Positions 38,001 through 50,936 of a DNA stretch of 64,000 bases are shown one piece after another; the first letter of the stretch is position 1, and each line of letters opens with the position of its first letter. The notes under the pieces were generated by a model, which saw nothing but the letters and a program-made list of their open reading frames with translations, was not told where the DNA came from and made no database searches. Position numbers and translations under genes: made by a program. This stretch comes from Monomorium pharaonis. Its lineage: Eukaryota; Arthropoda; Insecta; Hymenoptera; Formicidae. The stretch spans positions 10,201,805-10,265,804 of the forward strand of contig NC_050472.1 of NCBI RefSeq assembly GCF_013373865.1, read 5' to 3'.

Positions 38001-41000
38001 TTCTTTCGTTGTCCTCACGTCTCGTCCTCGGTATCGGCAAAAATTCACAAGTCACCATCGGCGAGCACCTTGATTCAACAACAAAAACCGTCGCGAATCT
38101 ACTCCGTGAATAGTTGGTGCCGCTCGTTCTTCCAGTTGAAGGACGAATTTTCGAGGGTCAGCCTTCCACGCGACCCTCGAAGAGATTAAGGCTACGCGTG
38201 ATACAAAGTATATATTTATACATAAGTATAATTCTCAATACGATGGAAATTATAAGCTGAATAGTTTAATGGGCGATCAAACATTATAGAGTTTGTATTG
38301 ATTAGATAAAAGTCCTTTATTAAAATTTAAATGATTTATATAAACATACAAGTTCAAAAGTTTGGCTTGTTCGACACCTGTCGTTGAAAGAGACATAGGA
38401 TTATTTCTTTTACACTTTTCTCTTTTTAATTTCTGCACCGAGGAGCGTTTGCATCAAGGATTGAAATGTTTGTCATTGCGCCATTGTATTATTATAATAT
38501 TCTAGTAACGATCTTGTAAATCTCTCTCTAAGCACGCATCATTGTCTATTGTGTTATCTTTAACCTCACGCATTAATTGTTAACTGCGGCGGTTCATATT
38601 GGCAATTTTTTAATTTTATTGATTTATTATTTTAGAGCCTGACTTGCATTTTTTGTTTAATATTTCTTTGTTATTTTATACATATTTAATTTACGAATAA
38701 AATATTAAATTTATTTGATTGTAATTGTTGTTTAGTGTAATCTAAATTTCAAAAATTATGGAATTTTTAATTTCATTTAAATGTTTAAAAAAATAACTTT
38801 TAATTTAATACACGTAAGTTCATTTTAATGCAATTTTTAACATAACTAAATTATTTTTTTCTTCTTTACAAACAGAAAAATGTAATTAAGTATAGGTTAT
38901 TAACTAACTTTGACTTAATTTAGTTTAAAAAAGTATTAACTTGATAACTAACCCGGCATATTATTATTATTGTTGTTATTATTATTATTATATACAGATG
39001 TATACATATATCATTAGATATATACTGTATACATTTAACTTATGATATGAAGATATTCCGGAAAAATCTAGATGCGGCTTTATCAAGTTTTCTCGCACAT
39101 TTTTGAACGTAACATCGCACGTGATATCGCAAACCTTGATTTTCATCGATATTGTTCGATCGTGTGACTTTGCACACGGCATCATTGTCATCGTTATTGA
39201 ATCACAACCAGTGATGGGGGAAGGCGTGTGATGAATGCGCATTTGCGCACGGCATCATTGATATCTAACTGATAGATAATAGCGTTCTACGGAAGGCGAT
39301 AAGAACTGGTCATATATTCGCGTATGTAATGTATTGCAGTTGTTAAAGCGTGTAATAATGTCAGCAATATATTATACATACAAACGTTTCCGTCAGGTTT
39401 ATTACGAAATTACTTATGTAATTAGAAAAGTAGTAAAAATACATTTATGTCCTTACTGTGATATCTCTTCATTATTCTACATTCTCTTTTCTCACAAGAT
39501 TTTTCTTTCTTTACTTAGAAATATTGATTATTCTTAATTATGTTAAGATTTGTACTTTTAATAATATTAAGAATGCGAATATTCTTAATAATATATATAA
39601 TTCTTGATAATAAATATTTCTAAAAATATATCTAATAAGGCGAGATCTAGATATGTATCTTAAGAATTTTGAAAAGTTTGATACTATAGATACTATAGAT
39701 ATTATAAGAATTTGATGTCATAAAAATAATATATATCACGTATTAATGATTAAAGAGTTACAAGATTTTTTTCTTTATTATTCGAGACCAACTGATAATA
39801 TTTCTTTTTTTAAATATTTATCTTTTTTATATTTTTAATTGGTTTTACGATTCTGATAAAACATTTTTTTTTTAATTTATTTAAAAATAAAAAATTAATT
39901 AGATAAAGATTATCAATATTAGCATTTTGTTCTTGGATAATATTTTTTAAACATAAGCTAAAAATAAAACTTTAAAAACACAAATGTAAATTAGAAAGTC
40001 TCTTTTATCAGGTGGTATAGCAGTTTTTATAATACTGTTTAATATTTTGTAATAATTAATGTTTTTACAATAAAATCAAAATTGAATGTGTAAGAAATTG
40101 AGTAAAATGCATGATGGACTATATATTTTTTCATTTCCTTTAATATGAGTTACTTGTAAAAAATACAAAATATTTATAAGTAATGTATATAACATTTCTA
40201 AGAAGTTTTCACTTTGATGTAAAACTTTTTGTGGATTATTATAAATATTATCTTATACATGTCGTATACAAAGGTTAGATTTGTTTTTAGTAAATTTTAT
40301 ATAATAAAAGCCATGAATATACAAACTATTTTTATTTCTTTAATTATTTATGCAGATTATGTTTTTATTAATATTAATTATATATTTTTACAATATTAAT
40401 ATGATGCAATTAATTTCTTAGAAATAAAGGTGCATCATTTTAAAAAGCTTATGTCAGTATTGACTTTTCTCTCTACTTCAAAAAAATCAGAACACATTAA
40501 ATTATTTCTTCAATATGTACTATTTAATAAAAACTGTGAATTTTAGAGAGAATTAGCACTTATACATTACAACTAGACTGATTGTATAACATAAAGCTTT
40601 AATTATTCGCTGTGATATTTCTCATACATAAAATCATTCCAAACTTTAAAATCTCGTAATTCTATGATTTGTTGGCATCCGAATGTTACATATTACTCTT
40701 ACGACTTCAAACTCTACATTTTAATACCGAATTTTCTAAAAGGTATCCGCGAGATACATATCTGCTCTTGTAAGAAATATCAATTGTTATTAAACAATAT
40801 TTTTTAAGTATTATATTAAAATATAAATACATTTAATTTGACAAAAAAATATGGAAGTAAATTTAATAAGTCTCTATTGAATGAGTTAAATTAATAATTA
40901 TAGATTTTCGATAAATTCTTATAAAACTCTTATCAGAAAATAAATTCTATTAAAAGTTTAAATCTTATTTCTATTACAATGCCTTGATAGAGAAATTGTA

Positions 41001-44000
41001 CAAATATTGTATAATAATGATATCATGAAACGACGAAAGTTTCGCAATAATTGCGCTAAGATAATACGCCATGATACAGCAATTTTATCAAAATAATATT
41101 TCTACATAACATTTGTCAAAAATTAGACAAATATATATTTGAGTTATAAATATTTTAGAATTATTTAGAAAATTATTTTAATATTTATTTAAATTATTGC
41201 TATGTTGAATGTGTAATGGTTTTATATTTGTCGCGATATTTCTACATTATCATAATATTTAGGAATATGCATTTTTCCAAATATATTTATGCAAAATATA
41301 TTTTTTAATTATTGATAAATTTTTTTCTAAATTTAATTATAAAAATGTGTCACTAAGATGATTTGCCGTATTATTAGCTTTATCGAAATACTATTTCGAA
41401 ATTAATTGTGTAAACAGTTATCAATATTTTATAAAAGGTTAGTACTTCTTTTAAATATATCTACGTAATTGCATGTTATAATTTTTATGTAAGATTTTGT
41501 TATATAATTTAATAAATATTGTTTTATCGGGGGAAGGGGGCTACTTTACGCTAAGTTTTTGTTTCGTAAATAAATGTACCCACTTATCATCACGTCAATT
41601 GAGGCACAATTATCTTCATACAGATCTTATCAAAAGCTAAAAGAAGAAGGGGGAAGCAAGCGTCATTTATTGATCGATAAATAAAAAGCTGCTAAAATTA
41701 AATATTTGACATACTCGAAATGTGAAATAAAATTGACACGGTGAAAGAAATAATTGACAAAGAACTAGATAATTTCCACACAATAAAAAATTTATGGAAT
41801 CTCGTTCTAGACAGATATCTTATTAGGAGATTAGGATATTGTGACATTTCAAAGATATTTTATAAAGATTTAGACTTGACTTTGTACTACTCAAGTCAAT
41901 TTTTATCTAATTTTACAAACACGTAATATTAACTAAATATAGTTGAGTTCGTAAATGTAGAGTTGTGCATACTTTAATATTTAGTTTTCACGACATCAAA
42001 ATTTTGTTTATTTGGCTTAATTAACGTTTTCTATAAAAAATAATTAGAATCACGAATTATTTTGCGGATTAGTTTCATATTATTAGTATATTATTAAATT
42101 ATACGTAGATTGTTGACAGAGTATCATTATAAAAGAATATTATTATTATAAAAGAATAAAAAGTAAAAAAAATTATTTTTTTATATTTCTTTATATTATC
42201 ATTATCTAAATAGGTAATACAAGGAGGTGACATGTAATATCAGTTTTAATTATGTGTGACTTGAATAATAAATCGTATGAAAAAATTATGTTTTAACTTC
42301 TTATCTTAAGGTCTTTGCTAATATTTATAAGTTTATTTTTAGTATCTGGTAGACTCATTACATTGTAGAAAGGTAAAAGATTAAGCGTGTTTTCAATGAA
42401 ATTCTTACCTTGCGTAGGGGTTTTTGTTAATCTTTGCAAGTTTATTTTTAATTTGTGGCAGACTCATTATTGTAGGAAAGGGAAAAATTTGAGTGTATCA
42501 ATTAAATTTAAATCTTGCGCGGTTGGTTATTCAGTAGATATAAATATCTTTGAAAAAATTAATTAAGCTAAAAAATTAAAATTTTAATATCTTTATAATT
42601 AAAATCTTTATAATTAAAAATCTCAAAAAATATTAATTAAGCAGAATAGTTAAAATTTTGCTATATTAAAAATTAAGCCTTTTTGCAACTGTGGATTTAA
42701 CTATATTAATATTTTGTCTTATATTTTATTTAATGTTTAATATTTAATATTTTTATTTTGTATAATATCGTTCTATTGTGTTATTTTAAATGTTATGCAA
42801 CACCAATTCTACTATATACCAATTGTTCAATATGCATATCAATTAGTTGTAAATGAAATAATTGGTGCAACTAATTAATACATTATTATTATTATTATTG
42901 AATTATGCTAATCTTTTCGGTTTTATCAATTTTGATACAATACTTTAATCATACACTTGTATTTTGTAAATAAACTTTGGCATAAGCATAATTATTTTTC
43001 GTGTTATTAATGATGCTGGCTTCATAGAGTACACAGAATAGAAGTGTATGGTCAAAGTATTGTGTCAAAATTTATAAAACCGAAAAGATTAGCATTATTT
43101 AATAATAATAATAATAATAATAATAGCTTAATTAGTTGCACCGATTATTTCATTTGTAACTAATTGATATGCATATTGAACAATTGGTGTAAAGTAGAAT
43201 TGGTTGCATAACATTTAAAATAACACACAATAGAACAATATTATACAAAATAAAAATATAAAATATAAAATAAAATATGAAATATTACTCATTATGATAT
43301 TTTAAGAAATAAAGATATATTTCACATATACGCGATAATTTCTATTTATATTCTATAAATCTTTATTGCTGTATAAGAATATTCTACAGAGATATCTTTT
43401 TTCCATGTTTTGAATCATCTACAACAAGCCGCACGCATTATTTTACTAATACGTAACTACTTTCATCCATTGCATAACATAAGAAAGTATGCTATGCGCC
43501 ATTTACGATCGTGAACAATACAGAAAGAGTTCAATAAATATAATGCTTATAATATATATAAGCAATTATTATTTATAATTTACAAATCTAAATAGTAAAT
43601 AATGACTGTAAAAATTGCAATTATATTTATAGTTATATAAATTATTAACAGTAATCGAGACCATTTATTTTGCTTCAAAATTGGCTTTGTTAAAACAAGA
43701 CATCCATAATAAAGTAAAACTTTTTCTGTAAAAATGCTTCGTTATTTCAATAATGTTCAACTCTGCATATGAAATAAAAATGGATTTATAATGGATTTAT
43801 AATTGCAGGTTCAAGGAAAAGGCGATTTATGGCTATGGGACGAGCATCCCCCCAAATAATAACGAAGATGAGGAAAATGAGATGTCACCACGGAAGGTCA
43901 TCTTCTGTGTTCATGGAAAATTATCAGGTTGTTGTACAGTAGTGAAAAGTTCTGGCGATGAAAATGCAACCGCGGAATATCAACAAAGTCCGACAAGTAC

Positions 44001-44014
44001 GTTTCTCTTAAAAG

Positions 44015-44071
<57 letters not shown>

Positions 44072-44120
44072 AATATTGTCATTATAATATTGTCATATAT
44101 ATATATTTAAGACTTGTCAT

Positions 44121-44151
<31 letters not shown>

Positions 44152-47100
44152 ACGTATTTAAGAAAATAAAATAAAAATTATTAGAAAATTGAAAAATAGA
44201 CTATAAAAAAAAGTCTAGATAATTTTTTAGCGGCACATTTTAAATTAGTCGAAGATATTAAAAGAGGTGAATAAATTGTGTTTTAATTCTGAACATATTA
44301 TATCGCACATCTAATTTTTGCATTAATCATATAACTTTTATTGACATTTGACAATTGAATTTTTCAAATAATTTTCTTTTAAGTAAACATCGTTTACACT
44401 GTATTTTTTAATGATTAATTTTAGTGCCTCTGGAAGATCATTGTCACAGGGAAAGGAATGAGGAGATCGACAAGAAAGCTCGGAAAAAGTTGTGGATTGC
44501 CAGTGCACTCTGCGTCATTTTTATGATAGCAGAAATCGTCGGTAATACAACAAAATACGTTATCCGTGAAAACGAGATACAGAGAATACATTGTAGAAGT
44601 TGTTTACAAAAGCAGATCGCGTACACGTAAATTTCTTTTTATTTTTCTTCTCTTTAGGCGGTGTATTATCGAACAGCTTAGCGATAGCGACTGATGCCGC
44701 GCATTTGTTGACTGACTTCGCGTCTTTTATGATATCTCTCTTTTCTATCTGGGTCGCTAGCAGACCAGCTACTAGAAAAATGCCGTTTGGTTGGTACCGA
44801 GCGGAAGTGAGTATTTTTTTCTCCTTTTCTTCGATATGAATATATTAAAGCAAAATAGATTAAAATAGATTAAATTAGCTAAACCTTAGATCTTATCGAC
44901 AAATAAATATAATTTAGAAGTTAACGATAGTAACAATGTAAAAATTAGTGATAACAGAGTATAATGTAAAATTACATTTTACGCGAATATAATTAAAAAT
45001 GGTTTTAATCCTCCATCTGTACACTGACCCCAAAAGAGAACAATCGAAATTGTTCACTTGTATAACCACAAGATTGGTAACAGACGAAGCTTGGCTCCCT
45101 TTTAATAAATGACCAAAGTAATTATTAAAGTTTGAAATGTAGTCACTTAAGAGTAATTAGGAATTTTTTCAGATTTTTTGCATGTATTTAACATTTTAAA
45201 AAAGGGACAGGACAAAAAGGGATCGGTGTACAGACTGTGTTGGTGAAAATAAGTGTATAGACGGAGGGTTAAATTAATTTAGAATTATTTATGGTATAAT
45301 ATATACATATATATATATATATATATCACACACGATATTTACTATTTATATAAAGTATTTATAAATATTTATTATTTATTTTTTAAAACATAAATATTGC
45401 AATATTAAATATTTTATACTATTATTATTATTAAAATTAATAATTATTATTAAAATATGTATTCATTTTTTATGTACGAAGGTAAAAATCATAAAATATT
45501 TATTTAATAGCACAAAAATTAATATACATTTTACATACAATTACAACGCAATATTTTATTTAAAAAACCAGAAATATTTTACGCGTGAAAATGGATAATT
45601 GGAACTTTCCTGTATACTGATTTAGGTTATCGGAGCATTGACTTCAGTTTTATTAATATGGGTAGTCACAGGCATCTTATTCTACCTCGCGGTAGAAAGA
45701 ATTGTCCACAAAGACTTTGAGTTGGACGCTATGGTGATGCTGATCACGTCTGCAGTTGGTGTTGCGGTAAATCTAGTGTTAGTGATATCATTAACAACAA
45801 TTTATTTAATCTCATGCGCGATGCAGCTGCGATAACATGATACCAAAGTTTTTATAACAATAGAAATTGTAATATATATATATAACGTAATCTTAATTAA
45901 GCGTATTATATAATGATGTAATCACGAGTAATAATGATATTAATTATGTTACAATTACAATTCGCGACTGTTAATGAAAAAAAATTATAATTAATAATTA
46001 TATGAATGGCCTGATTTAAATCTTATTTAAATTTAAAATACAAATCAGTTAAACAATTACAAATATAATTGTCGATATAAATCAATTGCAGCCAAATTTC
46101 CGCAATTAGACTTGCATCTTTGATTGTTTTAAAGAGATATATACAGAAATACTATATAATTCGGTATTGCAGAATGGGCCTATCATTGCATCAGCATGGC
46201 CATAGTCACGGTGGACACAGTCACAGTAACCACGACGATAATGCAGAAAATGGGCTTGATGATGATCTCAAAAAAGAAAATTCGAAAAGGAATATTAATG
46301 TACGCGCTGCCTTTATCCATGTTTTGGGTGATTTTATTCAGAGCATAGGAGTATTCATCGCCGCTTTAGTCATTTATTTTAAGGTATCTTCAAGCTTTTG
46401 TCAATATCTTTAGACAGCACATAAAATTTATGATAAATATTCATAAATATTTATTACTTATTTATTAAAAAAATATATATATTAATATTTTATATAAGTC
46501 AAAATATTTTATATAAGTTATTTTATATCAGGTCAAAAAATATTTATGCAATATTTTTATAAATATTTTATAAACCTTTTATAAGTATTATATGCTGTCT
46601 AAATTACCAAAATACATTTTTACATATTATTATTACATATTATTTTATATCTTGTAGACCGGATTAAGTTTTGGAAATTTATCGTTCTTACGTTCTTACG
46701 TATATTTATCTTTGATATCAAAATCAAGTCACGTCACGTCTTTATATCGAGGAATTTTGTGACATTTTCATAATTCAATAAGCAAACAAGCTTATCTATC
46801 GATAACAAAATTTCAGAGCACGATTCAGTGATCGATTTATTTATTTCAGCCAAGTTGGAATATAGTGGATCCAATATGTACATTTCTCTTCTCCATATTA
46901 GTTATCCTCACTACGGTGGCGATTATTAAAGATGTAGTTAATGTCCTAATGGAAGGAATTCCGAAGGGTTTCGAGTATTCCCAAGTTGAAAACACCTTTA
47001 TGCAAATAGATGGAGTCGTGAAGGTTCACAATCTTAGAATTTGGGCACTCTCACTTGACAAGACCGCTCTATCGGCGCATCTAGCTATAAGTATGTACAC

Positions 47101-47228
47101 CCAAAATACAATTTCGACACGTATGCTTCTTATTTATGCATTTTAGTTACGCAACTGGGTTAAAGTCTTGTGAAATAACATCTGCTGTGTCATAAAATAT
47201 GCTAAGAGTTCGTATTTTTAGATTTTTT

Positions 47229-47281
<53 letters not shown>

Positions 47282-48080
47282 ACTCACTCATAATAGATCC
47301 TTTATTATCCTGAATCTTCATATTTCTCGATTAGAAATTTTATAAATTTTTGTATCTCATTATTCGTTTTTTGACTCCTTATTCCATCATGTATAAAATG
47401 ATACATATCACTCTTATTAATAATTATGGATACTCTAGTGGAAAAATTTTGTTAAATTTTTACTAAAAGTGATATTGCAGCAAATTTTGTTGACATGAGA
47501 TATTTCTTGTAAGTAAAAAACTATGTGAATAAAGAGCAGTATTTTTCTTTTGTTTTGACAAGCATATGTTTTGAAATAAAAGGATTTATTCCATAAATGA
47601 ATATCTCAAGCCTTCAAAATTGAATTATAAAATGTATAATAAATTATTTTAACAAGAAAAAAATTTCGTTTATTGAACATTATTAATAAATTTTAATCAA
47701 TTCTGATAAAAATATTCGTAAAAAATATAATTTTGTTTTAAGTTTGATCAAATTTTATTAAACTTATATTAAAATTGTGCTGAAATTTTTTCGAAATTTT
47801 GCAAAAAAGTGTTTCAAATATGAAGCAATTTTAGAAAAGTTTTAGTTTAATTTAGTGAATTTTTCACATTTTTTCACCAAAAATATTAGTGCAATATTTA
47901 TTTCTCGTAAAACATACGTTATTTTTATTTATAGAACCTGGAACGAGCCCTCAAAACATTTTGCGTACTGCCACGCGGAATATCCACGACAAATACAAAT
48001 TCTTCGAGATGACATTGCAGATAGAAGAATTCAACGAACGAATGGAGAACTGCAAACAATGCAAAGCGCTATCGCAATAG
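25045..48080 (+). CDS. SLC30 zinc transporter, ZnT2/3/4/8-like
   Basis: A cation diffusion facilitator that exchanges zinc out of the cytosol, into vesicles in the ZnT2/3/8 subgroup. Common exons: 43809-43996, 44425-44541, 44658-44806, 45626-45777, 46173-46383, 46850-47090, 47935-48080. With first exon 25045-25121 the product is 426 residues; with 32470-32492 it is 408; with 26592-26617 it would be 409. All joins keep frame and GT-AG. Isoform 1a has six membrane segments between about 105 and 330. The two HxxxD zinc-site motifs are H143-D147 in TM2 and H277-D281 in TM5, intact as required for zinc selectivity. A His-rich loop (HQHGHSHGGHSHSNH, 234-248) joins TM4 and TM5. A DHCHRER motif precedes TM1, as in ZnT2/3/4/8. 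The cytosolic C-terminal domain ends with a CKQC pair. An in-frame Met at 43879-43881 could start a shorter form. Which paralogue this is cannot be fixed from one sequence. Confidence 0.95.
25122..28956. other. First intron, left part
   Basis: AT-rich intronic DNA with no recognised element or gene apart from candidate exon 1c at 26592. A run of 15 A at 27163-27178 is the only simple repeat of note. Short open frames are chance. Confidence 0.5.
26592..26617 (+). other. Candidate alternative first exon 1c
   Basis: ATG in good context (GAAAATGG) starts the short frame MDMDCIVN, then GA|GTAAAT. It ends in the same phase as exons 1a and 1b and gives ...VNE-FKEK when joined to 43809, so the junction residue equals that of exon 1a. 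The upstream 150 bases are less AT-rich than their surroundings. The donor is weaker than those of 1a and 1b. With only 26 coding bases, chance is possible. Confidence 0.4.
28957..29602. mobile_element. CCCAGATAGC-ended element, copy 1
   Basis: A 646-bp element with inverted repeats of about 65 bp (CCCAGATAGCACAGAG... and its inverse), flanked by AT on both sides (28955-28956, 29603-29604). The interior is AT-rich, without coding. The outermost 10 bases match the element at 50937, but the rest of the repeat differs. Confidence 0.65.
30001..30153. mobile_element. Short MITE, TTCGGCACACGAT ends
   Basis: About 153 bp, with inverted repeats around TTCGGCACACGATA and ATTTTTCATNCTAG at both ends. 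No certain target duplication. No coding. Confidence 0.5.
30227..30748 (+). mobile_element. Deleted mariner element
   Basis: 522 bp. The ends TTAGGTGGTAAATTTAATT and the inverse (TTAGGTGGTCAACTTAATTC on the other strand) are flanked by TA (30225-30226, 30749-30750), the mariner target. The interior around 30430-30640 encodes, in shifted frames with stops, the N-terminal helix-turn-helix region of a mariner transposase (CRVWF, FENVELQ-like segments). The catalytic DD34D half is missing. It lies in the zinc transporter intron. Confidence 0.8.
30760..32469 (+). promoter_or_regulatory. Probable promoter and 5' UTR of exon 1b
   Basis: From about 30,830 to 31,470 and again from 32,040 to 32,469 the DNA is CpG-rich compared with the rest of the intron. 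It contains a purine tract (GAGAGA/AAAGAGA) at about 31935-32030. Long open frames on both strands here (31714-32130, 31746-32489 and others) come from this low-complexity, CpG-rich composition and show no recognisable protein. A GAGA-type tract next to a start is compatible with GAGA-factor binding; that is inference. Confidence 0.4.
32470..32492 (+). other. Alternative first exon 1b of zinc transporter
   Basis: ATG in good context (TTGGGATGG), codes MDDEKIK plus CT, then the strong donor CT|GTGAGT. Joined to 43809 it gives MDDEKIKL-FKEKAIYG in frame. It would start a 408-residue isoform with a much shorter, acidic/basic N-terminus than exon 1a. Confidence 0.7.
32493..34733. other. Intronic AT-rich DNA
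   Basis: Nothing recognisable. The stretch 33700-34140 is rich in TTAAC/GTTAA and AACACA motifs in both orientations and may be an old, decayed inverted repeat, but no ends can be placed. Confidence 0.4.
34734..34901. mobile_element. Hairpin MITE
   Basis: Arms of about 80 bp starting AATTTTCTCTTAAAATTTA are inverted around a short loop near 34818. The inner arms, with GTGTGACCTCGAGAAATTTT, are nearly perfect. No reliable duplication at the borders. Confidence 0.55.
34965..35135 (-). repeat. Dispersed AT-rich repeat, inverted partial copy
   Basis: Reverse-complement homology to 39940-40080: the shared block reads GTATTACAAAAACTGCTATA here and continues into the AAACATTAAAGTTTTA side. It is the third member of the repeat at 13785 and 40010. 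Confidence 0.4.
35136..39935. other. Intronic DNA, no gene recognised
   Basis: Mixed composition. 35200-35540 is CpG-richer than its surroundings. 37060-37270 has repeated, partly inverted TTCACTGATT motifs. 37500-37530 is a CT run. 38990-39330 contains a tandem-like GCGCA/CGGCATCATTG motif. None of the short open frames resembles a known protein. Confidence 0.4.
40010..40390 (+). repeat. Dispersed AT-rich repeat, copy 2
   Basis: Same orientation and order of blocks as 13785-14215 in the UGGT intron (see there), with scattered small indels. Confidence 0.45.
40391..42709. other. Intronic AT-rich DNA
   Basis: No element ends or coding recognised. 42310-42530 holds two diverged direct copies of a block containing GTTTATTTTTA and GGCAGACTCATTA-like sequence, about 115 bases apart. 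Confidence 0.35.
42710..43280. repeat. Foldback repeat
   Basis: Arms of about 250 bp (about 42710-42965 and 43045-43280) are inverted. Shared landmarks are ATGTTATGCAACACCAATTC, CAATATGCATATCAATTAG and TAATCTTTTCGGTTTTAT. A trinucleotide ATT/AAT run sits in each arm. The loop is about 80 bp. No terminal duplication was found. Confidence 0.6.
44018..44146 (+). repeat. AT microsatellites after exon 2
   Basis: Two AT runs (about 44018-44069 and 44122-44147) start within 25 nt of the donor of the zinc transporter's first common exon (43997). Confidence 0.8.
47231..47291 (+). repeat. CT then CACT microsatellite
   Basis: A CT run of about 45 nt followed by three CACT units lies in the last intron of the zinc transporter gene. 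Confidence 0.85.
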
Positions 48081-50640
48081 CAAGTTGTTTCAATTGCACT
48101 TATACGTGTCTTAATCACGATATAAGGGACGCAATATTCAATAAAGATAATTTTAGGAGTCTCGTGAACGTCATGCTCTACTGAACGAAGCCGCCGACGC
48201 TTTGTTCACAAAAGCAGCATATATGCATCACACTGAACTTTCGTTGTACCTTTTTCTTTTTTTTTGTTTTTAACTTTGTGAAGATACGTATGAGCAGTCA
48301 ACATCATTCACGTATAACGAGATATGTGATTGTGAATAGTTTATTATTCAATTATAAATTATAATTAGTTTTATAAATAAACTAAGTTAGATAACGTTAA
48401 TTGTTGCAGTTGCGATAAGCATCGTAAGTGTTTCTCGAATTAATTTTCGTATTAATAGTTATTTTGAATATTTTCAAATTAAAAATTGTAAAGAATTGTA
48501 TTTATTTTTAAGAGTGAGCCATAAATATGTATTTCAATAAAAGTTACCAGTCTACCAGATATTACAAATGTAAAGGATATTGTATATATGCACAAAAAAG
48601 AGAAGAAAAAATGAATAAAACTTATTTTGAACTTGACAATCTTAAGACAATTATTTTTAACGTAGACAAACATTGATGTCGCAAGTTTAATTAACGTAGA
48701 ATTATTGTATTGTCCCAGATCGCATAAGAATTTATCATAAACATTCATAAATACTCTAAAAATTTTGTAAAAACAAATGTAATAATTTTTTTATAATTTT
48801 TTGGAATAATACAAATTTTTTTTGGATTAATACAAAAATAATTACTATGATATAAAAAAAGACACTAATATTCAATACAGAATAAAGGTGTATTTTTGGC
48901 TGCCACTAAGACGCACTGTGTATAGAAAGAGTGTTAAAAAGTAATATAATATATTAAATATATAATTAAAATATATTTTAGAAATATATTGAAAAATAGT
49001 TTGCGCGTGTATATATGTGTATGCGTATATGTATAATTATAAAGAAAGAAAATTTACTCATTATTTTTAACATTTGAGGGGATTCTAAAGTCGTCTGTTT
49101 TACCGACAGAATTGTACAATTTGTTCCAATGTCCAACTTTTTATTGCATTTACAGAATTAAAAATCCTCCACAATTAAAGTATAGACGATAACAGTGTGC
49201 AGACATAACAATTTTATACAAAAAATTAAAAAAAATTGTTTAATTGTCGGCGTCTGGCGTGGGCTCGTAACAAAATGTGCTTAATATAAAAGTTGTGCAC
49301 CTTGTACGTATAAATCAAGTCAGATCCGCACACGAGTGAACATTAAGGAACAATACTATGCTTTCAGATTGAGCGTATGCGTCTTAATAAAAAAGATACA
49401 CATTGGTAAACATTTCGTGTCTCAAAAGAGCAATCTGAAAAAATTTTTTTAAATTCTTGGTATGAAATTCAATTCATAAGCTGATATTAATACATAAACT
49501 TTAATTTTGGAAAAGGGTTTCTAAATTTATAAAAAAAATACATACAAAATTTTGTTAATAACGTGCACAAATGACTTTACATTATCGACTTCCTTCAGGT
49601 TTGACGAACAGTTTAGCATCCCTTTAACAATTTGTTTTACATAAATACACTAGAGCAAAAAACACGAAATAAAAATTATGTTCTTTTTTTTAAATTGCTC
49701 AGAAAGGAATAAACTTTAAATATCTGGATCAATATTAGTAAGATTTTAACGAGAAACTTGCGAAAAATGATAACAAACTTTTACTTTTTTCAACAAAAAA
49801 AAAACATGTTTAGTTTTCATGCGATACAAAAGGGTCACACTTAACAAATTAAACTTTCGCTTAAGGATTCTTAAAGTAGAGTCTTTGCTCTTCAATTTAA
49901 AAAAAAGTTTATGTAATTTGCATGATTTTTTTGCAAAGTTGCATCACTTTGAAGATTGCTTAAAAATTTGGTCAAAATTTTTATCTCGATTTCTTATGCG
50001 CCAATGTATATAATTTTGTAACAAAATATTATGACTTTTTCAAACAAAACCAATTTTTTACATTTATTTTTGTGGTGGTCATATTATCATTTTTTCTTTT
50101 TGACCCATTATGCAGTTTTGTTACGTTTTTATGAATAATATAAAATACAGTAAATATTTTATAATTTAATTTAAAATCTAATGATTACATATAAAATCTA
50201 ATGAGATAACACTTTAATAACTGATAAGTTTCAATTTAAAATATTATTATAATTATTGATAAAATTATTGTATAAAATGTAAATGGGTGGCCGTATTACC
50301 ATGCATCTTCTCCTCTATATATATGCATGCATATATATTTTGTATATGCAGAGTAATTCAAAACAATCTTTGTCTTTAAAGTGTCGTATTCTTCATTTTT
50401 GAGACAATTTTTACTTTTCCAAAATTTTGTCTAAAGCTTAGTTTCTGAATTATTAAAAGAAATGGTTGTATTATGGGTCAAATATAAAAAATAGGCAAAG
50501 TGGTGCAAGTTAGACGCGAGCGTTTACGCAGAAATTGCTACAATCAATTGATAACATTAGCACGTTTTTGAAAAGAAAAAACTGGTTCAAAAGCCAGAAA
50601 CACGATATTTCATAGACAAAAAGTTATTTTGTTAGTATAT
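48081..50640 (+). other. Zinc transporter 3' UTR and downstream DNA
   Basis: A canonical AATAAA lies at 48376-48381, about 300 nt after the stop, and is the probable poly(A) signal. The rest is AT-rich with no recognised gene. A 64-residue frame at 49819-50013 is unremarkable. Confidence 0.5.
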
Positions 50641-50645
50641 CTCTT

Positions 50646-50936
50646 ACGGAAAAAAACTCTAAAAATAACACTTAAAAAAATACTCAAGTTGAGTATAATT
50701 TGGGACAAGGGATAAACACTCAATTCAGTGTAAACACTCAACTTGAGTGTTCGCTCTTTAATTTACTTTTAATTAGAGTGTTATTACTTTCAACTTGAAT
50801 GTTCGCCATCTAATTGAGTGTTAATTTCAATGTTAATCCTAAATTTAAGAATAACACTGAAATTAACACTCAATTAGATGACAAACATCCAAGTTGAAAG
50901 TAATACTTAAATTAATACTCAAAGCCAGCTGAACAC
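50646..50936. repeat. ACACTCAA-rich palindromic element, left arm
   Basis: Starts with CTTACGGAAAAAAACTCTAA and then carries many AACACTCAA/TTGAGTGTT motifs in both orientations, with a hairpin centred near 50843. Its right arm resumes after the inserted element at 52217-52235. A similar start, inverted, lies at 56281-56301. Confidence 0.5.

Noticed and set aside
43882..44169. 95-residue single-exon frame
   Set aside because: Its first part is zinc transporter exon 2; the rest is read-through into the intronic AT repeat.
47889..48184. Alternative frames over the last zinc transporter exon
   Set aside because: Only the frame that joins exon 7 in phase continues the conserved C-terminal domain; the others are shadows.
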